From positions 1-20,072 of IMG/VR virus record IMGVR_UViG_3300032073_000354: a DNA stretch of 20,072 nt. One strand, given 5' to 3'. The position numbers were made by a program, and so were the translations under genes. This document shows positions 1-9,300 of this stretch, piece after piece. This DNA comes from a virus. The notes beneath the pieces are model-generated. The model searched no databases. It was given only the letters and a program-made list of their open reading frames with translations, and had not been told where the DNA came from. Numbering within the stretch: position 1 is the first letter of the stretch; the number at the start of each line of letters is the position of its first letter.

Positions 1-1433
1 GCTCTACTTCAAGAAATGTTTTAGCTTTAGCTCAGTGGACACCTATTGGATCTGACTCTTTTAATTTAGCTTATCTTTGGAAAAATCCATCAAATAATGT
101 AATAACTTTTCAAGTTAGTAATGATGTAACTTCTGCTTTACAATCAGGCTCTGGTTATTTTGCTACTACTGATTTAGTTGAAAATACTAGATTTGGTTTT
201 GACTTTTTTGCTTTTAACGGAGTGTTAATAGTTAATGACGGAATTAATCAACCTATAAGAGTATCAAACAATGGCACTGAAGCTTCTCCTAATTACCAAG
301 CTTTATATCTTGCTAATTGGTATTCTGGAGCTGCCGATGGATCTTCCCAGGCGGGGGCCTCCACAAGAGTTACGGCTCAGAGAATGGCCACATTTAATAA
401 CAGACTAGTTGCTTTAAATCTTAGTGGACAATATTTATCTAATGAAAACCTAGGCAACTCTACTTTAGCATGGTCTACTCCTATTACAGACATTAATACA
501 ATTAGTGGAATAACATGGCGTTATGCTGCAACCAATACTGCAGGAGATGACATTCTTACTGAAACCTCTGGTCAGTTACTTGATGCAGCGCAGCTAGGAC
601 CTTACCTTATTGCATATAAGGATGATTCTGTCTACAGGTATCAAGACACAGGCGACCCCTTATATTTGACCAGTGAAATGTTATTTGATGATGATGGGTT
701 ATATAGTCCTAGTTGTTTTGAAGATATAGGCGATGGTCGTCATTTTGTACTTGGTAACTATGGTATTTACATACATGATGGTGGGCCTAATAAGCTAGAC
801 ATATCAAAGGGACGTATACAAAAAGATATTTTTAGTACAGTAAATCCTGCTCACAAACAAAGAACGTTTACTTTTCTTAACACACGAGACAAAGAAGTTT
901 GGGTGTGCTACAGTGCAGTGGGCAACTCTGGCGTTGGAACTAATTTTGCCTATGTTTATAATTATCAAGATGATACCTGGCATAAACGTAGTTTACCTAA
1001 CTTAACAGGTATGACAGAAGGAGAAATTAATGGCCAGATTTACATCTACGGATTTAATAATACAGGTATATACCTTCTTGGAAATACTTTTGAATCAGAT
1101 GGCTTTGCTCGGTTCTTAAAACAAGACCTTGGTAATCCTCACCTTACAAAAAATATTACTGCAGTTTATCCCATGAGTAGTGGTAGCTTTAATACTACTG
1201 CAATTACATCAGGAAGTCTTAACAGCACTGTAGTTGATGCAGAGTTAGTAAAAACCTTTGCTAACAGAGAAGCTAGATATAAGAGGACTTTTGATCCTAC
1301 TGTAGGATCGGGATATAAAAGAGATTACAGGCTTAACGGTAGATACTTTAATTTAGAAGTAGCTATGAATGGTACTGTAAACCCAAAGATAACAGGATTA
1401 GACATAGAGGTTAAACCTTCAGGTCAAAGATGA
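1..1433 (+). CDS. Tail tubular/nozzle-like protein (5' end cut by window edge)
   Basis: The reading frame is open from the left edge (first full codon at position 3) to the TGA at 1431-1433, so the GTG at 222 is only an internal codon and the real start lies outside. The visible 477 residues are rich in beta-strand-type sequence with aromatic and Asn/Gly/Thr turns, for example NFAYVYNYQDDTWHKRSLPN and repeated Y-I-Y/G-I-Y segments. This is the style of the beta-propeller tail tube B/nozzle proteins of podoviruses (T7 gp12-like or P22 gp10-like). In such phages this protein forms the distal tail through which DNA leaves. The location directly before a tail fibre gene supports a tail role. The assignment rests on style and context, not on a diagnostic motif. 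Another tail hub or stabilisation protein is possible. Confidence 0.55.
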   Translation, partial: STSRNVLALAQWTPIGSDSFNLAYLWKNPSNNVITFQVSNDVTSALQSGSGYFATTDLVENTRFGFDFFAFNGVLIVNDGINQPIRVSNNGTEASPNYQALYLANWYSGAADGSSQAGASTRVTAQRMATFNNRLVALNLSGQYLSNENLGNSTLAWSTPITDINTISGITWRYAATNTAGDDILTETSGQLLDAAQLGPYLIAYKDDSVYRYQDTGDPLYLTSEMLFDDDGLYSPSCFEDIGDGRHFVLGNYGIYIHDGGPNKLDISKGRIQKDIFSTVNPAHKQRTFTFLNTRDKEVWVCYSAVGNSGVGTNFAYVYNYQDDTWHKRSLPNLTGMTEGEINGQIYIYGFNNTGIYLLGNTFESDGFARFLKQDLGNPHLTKNITAVYPMSSGSFNTTAITSGSLNSTVVDAELVKTFANREARYKRTFDPTVGSGYKRDYRLNGRYFNLEVAMNGTVNPKITGLDIEVKPSGQR

Positions 1434-1462
1434 TACTGCTACTCGCAGGATAGGAGTGAACT

Positions 1463-3712
1463 ATGAGTACTAATGTATTTATACCCGCAGGAATTAAAGA
1501 TAAATCAATAAGAGACACGTTTCTTGCAATAGTTAAAGAACTAGGAACAGTAGCTTATAAACCTACTATTTCTGCTTCGGACCCAACAGCTTCTACTCTT
1601 GGAACAGAAGGTCAGTTAATTTATGCTGAATCAACAAATAGCATATGGTTATTTAAAGAAAACGGTTGGGTTAAAATACTGGGCGCTACGGGAGCCACAG
1701 GAGCTACAGGAGCCACAGGAGCTGCAGGCGCTACAGGTGCAGCAGGCAGCAATGGAAGCGATGGCGCTGATGGCGATAGAAGTATAATTGTATATCTTTA
1801 TGATTCAAGTGTTAATGAACCAACAAATCCTGCTAGTAATGCAGGTTTTACTTCAGGTGGAGGAGCTGCTGCTACAGGTAGTTGGACTACCACTGTTCCT
1901 ACTATTGGTTCTGGAGAAGCTCTTTGGATTGCTCAGAATGTTCTTACTCAAAGCAATTCTACAGGAAATTATAATAGTGGCGGCTGGACAGTTTATAGAG
2001 CACAAGGATATGATGGTGCAACAGGAGCTACAGGACCAACAGGTTTACCTGCTCCTAGATTTGAAAGCAGAAGAGTTTATTTAGCATATACTCCTACATC
2101 AAGCACTCCTTTACCTGCTGCTCCTACTGGTACTTTAACTTGGTCAACAGGTAATTTAGTTTCTAATCCAAATACTTGGAGTGAAGTGCCTCCTACTAAA
2201 GTAATTAATTCTACAGTTAATGTATACTTTTCTGATTTTTTATTTATAGATACTTCAGGAACATCTACAACTTCTTCTGATACAGGAACTACTCCAAAAG
2301 AAGGAACAAAGTTTACTGGTGTAGTCTCATTTGTAGATGGGGACTTTGCGTTAGATGGTGCTACAGTAACTAACATTGATGGCGGTAACATAACAACTAA
2401 TACTATTAAAACTGAACAGATAGATATTGATGGCAGTCTTAGATTGTCTGGTAGTGATTCTGGTTTTATCGCAGGTAGAGTCAGTTCTTCTGCATATAAC
2501 ACAGATGGATTTTTTGTAGGCCGAGAAGTAAGACCTGCAATAATTTCTGCTGGAGCAATGTCAGTTGGTACAGAATATAGAATATTAACTGTTGGTACTT
2601 CACAATTTGTAAGTGTAGGAGCTTCAAGCAATGCTGCTGGAGTATCATTTAGAAACACTCAAGGCGCACTTGCAGGAACTGGTACAGTGCAAGAAGTTGG
2701 CTTTGAAGTAAGTCATACTTCAGTCGATAGTCAAATACATGGTATTATCCATACAGATGCTACGGGTCTTCAAATAATAAATCCAACTTTAATTTCGGGA
2801 GGATCATCATCAGGAGGAACGTCCACTATTTCTACTGTTACTTCAGTTAATACTGGAGATGCTGGTGCTAATATTACTTTAACCCTTTATGGTGGAGGTG
2901 GTGCTGGTGGTTTTGGATTAGATGATGGGTATTTAAATTCATCAGTTAGTCTTAATAACAGTGGTGGCACTACAGCGGCTCAAGTGTGGGCAGGAGTCCC
3001 TGACGCCAGTGGGTCTGTTCAGGTTGGTTCTTCGATTAGTGCGGCTGGTGGACTTGGTGGCAGAAATGCAATACTAGGAACACCTTGGTCTGGTGGAGCA
3101 GGACAGTCTTCAGATTTTGGACCAGGCGGTGCTGGAGCTGCTAGCGAAAGAACAAGTGGTAATGATGCTACAAATTTTTCTTCTGGAGGAGGAGGTGCTG
3201 GAGGTGATCAAAATCAAACTTTTGATAGTTCCGGTGGAGCTGGAATGGGGGGATTCATAGGTCAAAAAGTTACACAAACTTTTGATACCTCTGCCTACAT
3301 TGGGCTTAAACAAATTTATGTTAGAGTAACTGCAATAGGTGCAGGAGGAGTAGCCTCTTCGTCTGGTGGTAATTTTATTGGAGGCGATGGAGGCAATGGT
3401 GCTGTTCAGTTTTCTTCTATTTTAGGAGGAACTCAACAATTTACTTCTAGTGATTTAGCTCTTAATAAATGGAATACTATTGGATCTTACGCATGGTTAA
3501 CTACAGGACAAAATAGCACAACTAAGCTAGTCCCTAATACAGTCCTTGCTGGAACAGGTTTGTACCCAGCTGGATTTAGAACTGGTGGTCAAGGATCTCA
3601 TAGCAGCATACTCGCTAGTTATGACCCTACTGCGCTATCTGGAACTTGGAGAGTAATGTGTGGAACTAACTACAGTAGTTATCAAGCTGGATTATTTGTG
3701 AGGGTTACATAA
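1463..3712 (+). CDS. Tail fibre/adhesin with collagen-like and glycine-rich domains
   Basis: A 749-aa protein starting at ATG 1463, six bases after AGGAG (1452-1456). Order of parts: a short N-terminal region (1-73) that may attach to the tail; a collagen-like Gly-X-Y run (74-105); a domain starting near 106 (RSIIVYLYD); a second short Gly-X-Y run (185-194); a domain starting near 203 with similar VYL, P..P and TWSTG/SWTTT features; a region near 287-360 (FTGVVSFVDGDFALDG, later NTDGFFVGRE) resembling central segments of other phage fibres; a very glycine-rich section (about 477-647) with GGGGAGG patches; and a C-terminal tip (650-749). Collagen repeats form trimeric shafts, and poly-glycine sections occur in some phage tip adhesins. 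The role in receptor binding is inferred from this architecture and from the chaperone-like gene that follows with a one-base overlap. Confidence 0.8.
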   Translation: MSTNVFIPAGIKDKSIRDTFLAIVKELGTVAYKPTISASDPTASTLGTEGQLIYAESTNSIWLFKENGWVKILGATGATGATGATGAAGATGAAGSNGSDGADGDRSIIVYLYDSSVNEPTNPASNAGFTSGGGAAATGSWTTTVPTIGSGEALWIAQNVLTQSNSTGNYNSGGWTVYRAQGYDGATGATGPTGLPAPRFESRRVYLAYTPTSSTPLPAAPTGTLTWSTGNLVSNPNTWSEVPPTKVINSTVNVYFSDFLFIDTSGTSTTSSDTGTTPKEGTKFTGVVSFVDGDFALDGATVTNIDGGNITTNTIKTEQIDIDGSLRLSGSDSGFIAGRVSSSAYNTDGFFVGREVRPAIISAGAMSVGTEYRILTVGTSQFVSVGASSNAAGVSFRNTQGALAGTGTVQEVGFEVSHTSVDSQIHGIIHTDATGLQIINPTLISGGSSSGGTSTISTVTSVNTGDAGANITLTLYGGGGAGGFGLDDGYLNSSVSLNNSGGTTAAQVWAGVPDASGSVQVGSSISAAGGLGGRNAILGTPWSGGAGQSSDFGPGGAGAASERTSGNDATNFSSGGGGAGGDQNQTFDSSGGAGMGGFIGQKVTQTFDTSAYIGLKQIYVRVTAIGAGGVASSSGGNFIGGDGGNGAVQFSSILGGTQQFTSSDLALNKWNTIGSYAWLTTGQNSTTKLVPNTVLAGTGLYPAGFRTGGQGSHSSILASYDPTALSGTWRVMCGTNYSSYQAGLFVRVT
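1682..1777 (+). repeat. Collagen-like Gly-X-Y coding repeat, first block
   Basis: In-frame 9-base units of the form GGN-GCN-ACN encode four GAT triplets, then GAA, GAT, GAA, GSN, GSD, GAD and GD. The DNA units vary at third positions, so the repeat is probably kept by protein selection as well as by slippage. It lies at residues 74-105 of the tail fibre. Confidence 0.9.
2015..2044 (+). repeat. Collagen-like coding repeat, second short block
   Basis: Residues 185-194 of the tail fibre read GATGATGPTG, three Gly-X-Y triplets and one glycine. Together with the first block this brackets a globular domain of about 80 residues. Confidence 0.75.
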
Positions 3713-4107
3713 TGGAATATAGAAATGCAAAGTATGTAACAGAAACATCTATTGAGTGTGAAATTAATCATCCTACTTTAGGTTGGATACCCTACGGTAT
3801 TGCTGATTATGAAGCCGAGCCTTACGCAATCTCTTTAAATACAATTTTAAAAGGTTCTATGGAAGCTAATGATAATGTTGAGGCTTACTCTGCACCCAGT
3901 GATGAAGTGTTAAGTTTAAATATTAGAGCACAAAGGGACAGCATACTAGGAACTATAGTAGATCCTGTAGTAAGTAACCCATTAAGATGGGCAGATATGT
4001 CTTCTGAAAAACAAGAAGAGTGGAGAGTTTATAGACAAGCTTTATTAAACATACCAGAGTCTTTTGGTTTTCCAAGTAATGTAACTTGGCCTACTCAACC
4101 AACATAA
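3712..4107 (+). CDS. Tail fibre assembly chaperone-like protein (Phage_TAC family)
   Basis: A 131-aa protein whose ATG overlaps the fibre stop codon by one base (TAATG), which suggests translational coupling. The C-terminal third has the typical pattern of the phage tail assembly chaperone family usually listed as Phage_TAC_13: an R-x-x-R-D-x-x-L segment, a W, then EEWRVYRQALLNIPESFGFP and a final WP-x-x-P. The N-terminal half (GWIPYGIADYEAEPYA) resembles the start of tail-fibre-linked proteins that carry a short fibre-end sequence. In that family the protein helps to fold or attach the neighbouring fibre and is often not kept in the virion. The position right after the fibre gene fits. Confidence is good for the family and moderate for the exact role. 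Confidence 0.72.
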   Translation: MEYRNAKYVTETSIECEINHPTLGWIPYGIADYEAEPYAISLNTILKGSMEANDNVEAYSAPSDEVLSLNIRAQRDSILGTIVDPVVSNPLRWADMSSEKQEEWRVYRQALLNIPESFGFPSNVTWPTQPT

Positions 4108-4117
4108 GGAAAACACA

Positions 4118-4567
4118 GTGAGAGTAATACAGTTATCACCAGACTCTATAATGCAGCATTGGGAAATAATAGAAAAAGCTATTACTTCTGCTTTAACTTG
4201 TTCTGCAGGAGAGTCTAATGCTTATCAGTATCTAAAACATTTTAGTAATAACTACTATCAATGTTGGGCAGTTATAAGTAACACAGAAGAAATCATAAAT
4301 ATTACTGTAACTAAAGTAAATCATTATGATACACATAAATCGTTACACTTGTTAATTACTACCTCAGTAGGCCATAACAAGTGGGAAGACTATAAAGAAG
4401 CGCATCATACAATTGAACAGTATGCTAGAGATCAAGGTTGTAAAAGAATTGAAATGTATGGTAGACGAGGATGGTCTAGAGTTTTAAATAAACTTTCAGG
4501 ATCAAAGAAAGAAAAATACAAAGAAGTGTACGTTGTGCACTCAATGGAGTTAAAAAATGAGCTATAG
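4118..4567 (+). CDS. Small GNAT-like phage protein
   Basis: A 149-aa protein with a GTG start at 4118, preceded by AAGGA (4106-4110). The central and C-terminal parts resemble GNAT-fold proteins common in phage late regions: WAVISNTEEIINITVTK looks like paired beta strands, followed by a helix (EDYKEAHHTIEQYARDQGCK), then RIEMYGRRGWSRVLNKLSG and a last strand ending VVHSMELKNEL. No clear acetyl-CoA pyrophosphate loop (Q/R-x-x-G-x-G/A) is seen, so acetyltransferase activity is unproven. The gene sits between the fibre chaperone and the ejection-protein genes and overlaps the next gene by 11 bases. Such proteins are often encoded next to virion genes, but their role is mostly unknown. Confidence 0.5.
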   Translation: MRVIQLSPDSIMQHWEIIEKAITSALTCSAGESNAYQYLKHFSNNYYQCWAVISNTEEIINITVTKVNHYDTHKSLHLLITTSVGHNKWEDYKEAHHTIEQYARDQGCKRIEMYGRRGWSRVLNKLSGSKKEKYKEVYVVHSMELKNEL

Positions 4568-5291
4568 TATATATAATAACCCATTTATGCCTACGCGTCA
4601 CATACATCCTAGAGCATCTGGCATGATGACATTTAAAGGTGGAGGGGATACAATAGAGTCTATACCTGATTGGTATAAACCTTTTGTTGAAACTGCCGCC
4701 AGTGGTGCTCAAGCAGCCTTTGATAAAGGAGACTTAAGCAAAGTAGAAGGTTTTAATGAAATGCAAAAGCAAGGTATACAAGGCCTTGCAGATGCAGCTG
4801 GAGAAGCAGATAAACAATACGATATGGCTAAAGGAGCAACAGGTGTTCTTCAACAAGCTTCTCAAGGTGAAGGAATTTATGGAGCAGGCGCAACTGAAGC
4901 TTTAAGAAATAAAGCAATACGAGATTCACAAAAAGCCTATGCTCCAGTAGGAACTCAAATGGCTACTCAAGGTGCTATCGGTGGTGCTAGATCTCAAATA
5001 ATACAAGGAGATAGAGATGCTGCTCTTGCAGGTGCTTTAGCCGAGGTAGACTATAATGATTTAGATAAGCGCAGGACTCTGTCCACAAATGCTGCACAAG
5101 GTATTATTGGTAACACTGCAGGCATGCAAGATGCAGCAGGCTCTGGTGCTAATTACTTAGGAGAAGCAGGCGGCTTTCAACAAGAGCAATCTCAAAGAGA
5201 AGGAGATGCTGTATATCAAGGATTACAAAGACTAGGTGGACTTTTAAGCGGAGCACCTGTGCCTCAACAAGGCCCTTCAGGAGGAAAATAA
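4557..5291 (+). CDS. Putative small internal virion/ejection protein
   Basis: A 244-aa protein with ATG at 4557 inside the end of the previous gene and GGAG at 4546-4549. After a short polar N-terminus (to about 30) it has IPDWYKPFVETAASGAQAAF and then a long helix-prone stretch rich in Ala, Gly, Gln and Asp. A motif-like segment, GGARSQIIQGDRDAALAGAL, is followed by VDYNDLDKRR. The C-terminus is Gly/Pro/Gln rich. This composition and the general pattern match small virion proteins of marine phages and recall T7 gp14, the smallest ejection protein that enters the outer membrane. There is no signal peptide or strong membrane helix. Function is inferred from composition and from its place as first of five similar genes of increasing size. 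Confidence 0.5.
   Translation: MSYSIYNNPFMPTRHIHPRASGMMTFKGGGDTIESIPDWYKPFVETAASGAQAAFDKGDLSKVEGFNEMQKQGIQGLADAAGEADKQYDMAKGATGVLQQASQGEGIYGAGATEALRNKAIRDSQKAYAPVGTQMATQGAIGGARSQIIQGDRDAALAGALAEVDYNDLDKRRTLSTNAAQGIIGNTAGMQDAAGSGANYLGEAGGFQQEQSQREGDAVYQGLQRLGGLLSGAPVPQQGPSGGK
5279..5284 (+). promoter_or_regulatory. Consensus Shine-Dalgarno AGGAGG
   Basis: A full AGGAGG lies eight bases before ATG 5293 and inside the last codons of the previous gene. It fixes the start of the 359-aa gene and suggests strong translation. Confidence 0.8.
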
Positions 5292-5292
5292 C

Positions 5293-6372
5293 ATGCCTGG
5301 ATTTAAAATGGCTAATAACCCTTTAGCAGACCCTAATAAAATGGGGCAACAAAATAACGTAGTACAGTCATTGCCTCCGGGACAGGATGGACCGTTAACA
5401 GGAATTGCAGAAAGTGCTGCCCTTCCTTTAGCAGAAGCAGCAATAGGAGCAGCAAAACCAGCGTTAGCAGCAGCAAATACTGCAGGAGGATTGGCAACTG
5501 GTGCTGGCCTAAGTGCTGGACTAGGCTCTGCTGGTGCAGCTTTAGCAGCAGCCGCAGGCCCCTTTGCTTTAATGGCTTTACCTTTTTTACTTAACTATGG
5601 TACAAACAAAGTACCTGGATATGCTGATGGCTCAAGTAAAGTAAAACCTTTTGGAGATGATCCTCTTGACGCTGTTAATGAATTTTATGCTCCTTCAGGT
5701 TCAAGCTTTGTAGAGTCTCAACCATCAGGAAGTATGTTGCCAAAATTTTTTAACTACATACCCAATGCTTTTCAAGTAAGTAATTATTTAACAAGTCGTT
5801 TTAAAAAGCCTATTCCACAAGAAGGCATTGAACCTCTTCAAGGTAAGGTTAACAGAGTACAAAGAGGCGTTATAGGTGAATCGCAACTGCCAATACCCCA
5901 ACAACCTGTAATGACAACACCTCCTTCTTTAATGTCAATGCCTACAGTAACTACAGATAACATGATAGATGTAGGTAACTATGAACAACAGTTAGCAGAC
6001 TATAGAGCAGCAGGATTTAACTATGGTACTCCTTCAGTTAAGAAAAATACTAACATGTCCTATGCAAATGGGGTAGATAGTGTTCCAAGTATGTTGACTC
6101 CTGGAGAAGCAGTAATTCCTGCGCCAGCAGCTCAAAATCCTGATAATAAACCTATGATTAATGCAATGATAAACGAAGGTCGAGCTGCTAATGACATGGC
6201 AGAAATGGCAGGTCCACTTTCTGGACCAGCTCAAAGAGCACAAATGGAAGCCTTACAAACTATGGCTATGAAAAAGAAAGCTTTTGAAGCTCAAGAACTT
6301 CGTAAGCAACAAGCCTTCAATCAAAAATTAGCACTAGATAAACAGAAAGCTCTGATGTCTATGCAGACTTAA
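5293..6372 (+). CDS. Putative internal virion protein with Ala/Gly-rich hydrophobic segment and tape-measure-like motif
   Basis: A 359-aa protein. Residues 37-104 form a long Ala/Gly/Leu segment ending AAAGPFALMALPFLLNYG, which could be membrane active. Two related short motifs follow: NYGTNKVPGYADGSSKV (from about 105) and, at 257-276, YANGVDSVPSMLTPGEAVIP. The second matches the D-x-VPAMLTPGE-x-V signature common near the ends of phage tail tape-measure and some internal virion proteins. The C-terminus (about 295-359) is a Met/Gln/Lys-rich, probably coiled helix. Function in DNA ejection is inferred from context and composition, by analogy with the hydrophobic middle components of podovirus ejectosomes. 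It is too large and too central in the late operon to call a holin. Confidence 0.5.
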   Translation: MPGFKMANNPLADPNKMGQQNNVVQSLPPGQDGPLTGIAESAALPLAEAAIGAAKPALAAANTAGGLATGAGLSAGLGSAGAALAAAAGPFALMALPFLLNYGTNKVPGYADGSSKVKPFGDDPLDAVNEFYAPSGSSFVESQPSGSMLPKFFNYIPNAFQVSNYLTSRFKKPIPQEGIEPLQGKVNRVQRGVIGESQLPIPQQPVMTTPPSLMSMPTVTTDNMIDVGNYEQQLADYRAAGFNYGTPSVKKNTNMSYANGVDSVPSMLTPGEAVIPAPAAQNPDNKPMINAMINEGRAANDMAEMAGPLSGPAQRAQMEALQTMAMKKKAFEAQELRKQQAFNQKLALDKQKALMSMQT

Positions 6373-6383
6373 AGGAGTGAGTT

Positions 6384-9300
6384 ATGAGTGTAGATAGTAA
6401 AGATCCATTTGACGGTTACTTTCAAAAACTTTTAAAAACAGAAGGCGGTTATGTAAACAATAAAAATGACAGAGGCGGTAAAACAAAATTTGGAATTACT
6501 TTAAATACATTAAAAAGTGTAAATCCCAAAGCTACTGAAAAAGATCTTAGAGGTTTATCAAAAGAACAAGCTAAAAAAATATATAAAGATGAATTTTATT
6601 TAAGATATAGAATTAATGAATTACCCGCTTACATTAGAGAACAAGTTTTTGATATTGCGGTAAATTCAGGGCCAGGAACGGCAATTAAACTTATTCAAGA
6701 ATTGGCAGGGGTTAAACAAGATGGAGTAATTGGACCCAACACAATTAAAGCAGCTAGTCTTGTTACTAATAATAAACTGGCAGATAGACGACAACAATTA
6801 TATAACGCAATAGTTGAGAAAGATCCTACTCAAGAAGAATTTATAGATGGTTGGACTAATCGTGCAAATTCCTTTAGAGATAAAGAAATGACGCAAGAAG
6901 GACCTACTTCTGAAAGTACTACCTCAACTGAAACTTCTTTATCAGATGCAGATTTAGCTTCTATGAATTTAGATTCTGATCTTTTAGGCCAATATTATGA
7001 TATGGGAAATTCAAGAACAGAATCACGAGTATCAAATTTAATAGAGCAACAAAAAGTAAGAGATAAACTTAAACAAAATCAATTAGACTTAGCTGTTGCT
7101 GGAGGCGAAGGAAAAACTTTTAGACAACAAGAAAGAGAAAGTCTTCTTCAAGATTTAAAAAGGTTACAAAAAGATCCTTTAACTGCTCCAGACTATAATA
7201 AAAATATTTTGTATAGTGGATTTGATTACGGACCAGCAGTACCTCCTGTTATTTCAACAGAAATACCTGGTGAACAACTAACTGTTCCTTTAGAAAATAC
7301 AGTACAACCACTTTCAACTCCACCTCCCTCTTTAGAACCATCTAAAGAAGATTTACTATACAAAAGAAATTCTCTTTTACAGGCTCCTCCTGAATTTAAT
7401 GATGGTACTAATAAAGTTAAATACTATGAAGATGGTATAAACTTTGCTGGACTTGATTATGATTCTCCTGTGTTAATTAAACAGTATGATAACTATCTTA
7501 ACTCTTTAAATAGAGGAGTTGCACCCACTGATGTACAAAAAGCTGCAAATGATAGAGTATTGCTTTTAGCTAAACAACAAGAAAATCAAGAAGAAATAGA
7601 CTTGCTTAACAAACGAATGGCTATACAAGCAGGGGATTCTGTTGGCGCTGAATTTAATGCTGCACAACTTGCACAATTAACTCATCAAGCTAACGTACTT
7701 AATTCTCCTGAGTTTGCAAACCTACCACCTCCTCCTGAAGAGGCTCTTGGTTTTGATTTTGTACCCAGAATAATAGACAATAACAAACCTAGAGAAGTAG
7801 TTCAAGCTGGGCTAGTTCCTCCTGCACTAGAAGAAGCAGTTAGTAAAGTAAGTAGTGTACCTTCTGCTTTACCAACTACAACTTCACAATTAATAATGAG
7901 TCAACCTCCCGTAATAGAAACTGAATTTGATGTTGCAAATCAAGAAAATTCTTCTTTTGATATTAATGATACCATGAGAGGAGTATTTGAGCCTATAGGA
8001 GAAATTATACAAAATAACCCTCTTAAAGATGCTATTCGCGCAGGTAGAAAAACTATGCAACAAGAGAAACAATTAGATAACTTCTTTAATCAACAGATTG
8101 TTAATCAATCTAAAGGTGTTCCTGGAGGTAATCTTCCAGTACCAAAAGAAATACCAGGATTTGATCCAAATAATTTATTTAATAAAAAACCACCACCCTC
8201 AGATCTCTTAGAAAATGAAATACCTCCTATAACAGAAACAGAGTCTGAAGTTACTTCGGCAGGAAGTCCTCCTGTTCTACCAGAAGGTAATTTTGATCCT
8301 GGGATTTCAGGAGATACAGGATTTGATAATGGCAGAGGGTTAGCTGTTACTTCAACAGGAATTCAATTTAATGGAAAACTAGTTGCAACACCAACTCTTC
8401 CAGAAGAAAGGCAACAAATAGCAAAGCAGCTAGGTCAAGATGAAAAGTCTATTGGTAAAAAAATAACTCCTTTCTTAAAAAAGTGGTTTGGAATAGAAGG
8501 AGAAGACTTGTCTAGAGCTTTAGGATTATACCTTATGTCTAGATTAACAGGTGCTTCTCATGAAGGTTCAATGCGTTGGGCAGGTAAAACTGCTCTTGAT
8601 ACTTCTGCTAAAAGGCAAGCTTTAGAAGCTAAAACTACCTTAGCTAATGCCGAAAAGGATAAAACTATTGAAGCACTAGTAGATGCAGGTTATACAGAAG
8701 CTTCTGCTAGATCTTATGTTCAAACAAAATTAGACGATGTTTTAGTAAGATCAGGTAGTAGATCAGGTGCTCTTAAAGAAACAGGTAATTCTGTACAGGT
8801 AGGAATTAGAGGACTACCAGGATTTACTTATGCTAATGGTTATGAAGTAGAAGATCCAAGTGGTAACAAGTATAATGTATTTAGAGTACCAAATAGCGTA
8901 TTTAGAGATCCTAAACCTGGTTTTAAAACAGTTAATGAAAGTCAGTTAGCTCAATTAATTGCTAATGCTACTGGAGGTAACGGTAGAATAGTTCCTTATG
9001 ACAAAAGTATGGATACTCAAGAAGGACGCACTAAAGCAGCTATTGATTTTACTGATGGTGTATATAAAACCTATGTAAAAGAACTTTTTACTGGAGCTGA
9101 TGACAAGGTTAGACGACAAATACCAACAGCATATTCGAGTGTTGCAAGATGGATGCAGGATACTATGGAATATAAATTCTATGAGCCTGGAATTCAACAA
9201 GAAGCTCAAGTAGTATTGCTTACTGCAATGAAAGATATGAGGAATGATTTAGATTCTGGTCGTATTAGTAACGTAGATGATGCTACACCTTACGTTAAAC

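Noticed and set aside
222-1433. A complete gene starting at GTG 222
   Set aside because: The frame is open to the left edge with sequence of the same style (for example LVENTRFGFDFFAFNG just before), and no ribosome-binding site is seen at 222. It is a gene cut by the window.
1434-1462. A T7-type promoter between the nozzle and fibre genes
   Set aside because: The gap is only 29 bases, mostly ribosome-binding site, and shows no T7-like core or motif repeated in other gaps. No phage promoter could be supported in the window.
1682-1777. Short tandem DNA repeat as a possible CRISPR or origin iteron
   Set aside because: Units are 9 bases, in frame, without spacers, and encode Gly-X-Y triplets, so it is a collagen-like coding repeat.
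2077-2658. A 193-aa frame on the - strand within the tail fibre gene
   Set aside because: It lies inside a well-supported gene, has no ribosome-binding site or recognisable motif, and its Val/Pro/Thr-rich composition is what the opposite strand of the fibre repeats would give.
5293-6372. Holin call for the 359-aa protein because of its hydrophobic stretch
   Set aside because: The protein is far longer than holins, the stretch is Ala/Gly-rich and single, and the tape-measure-like motif points to a virion role.
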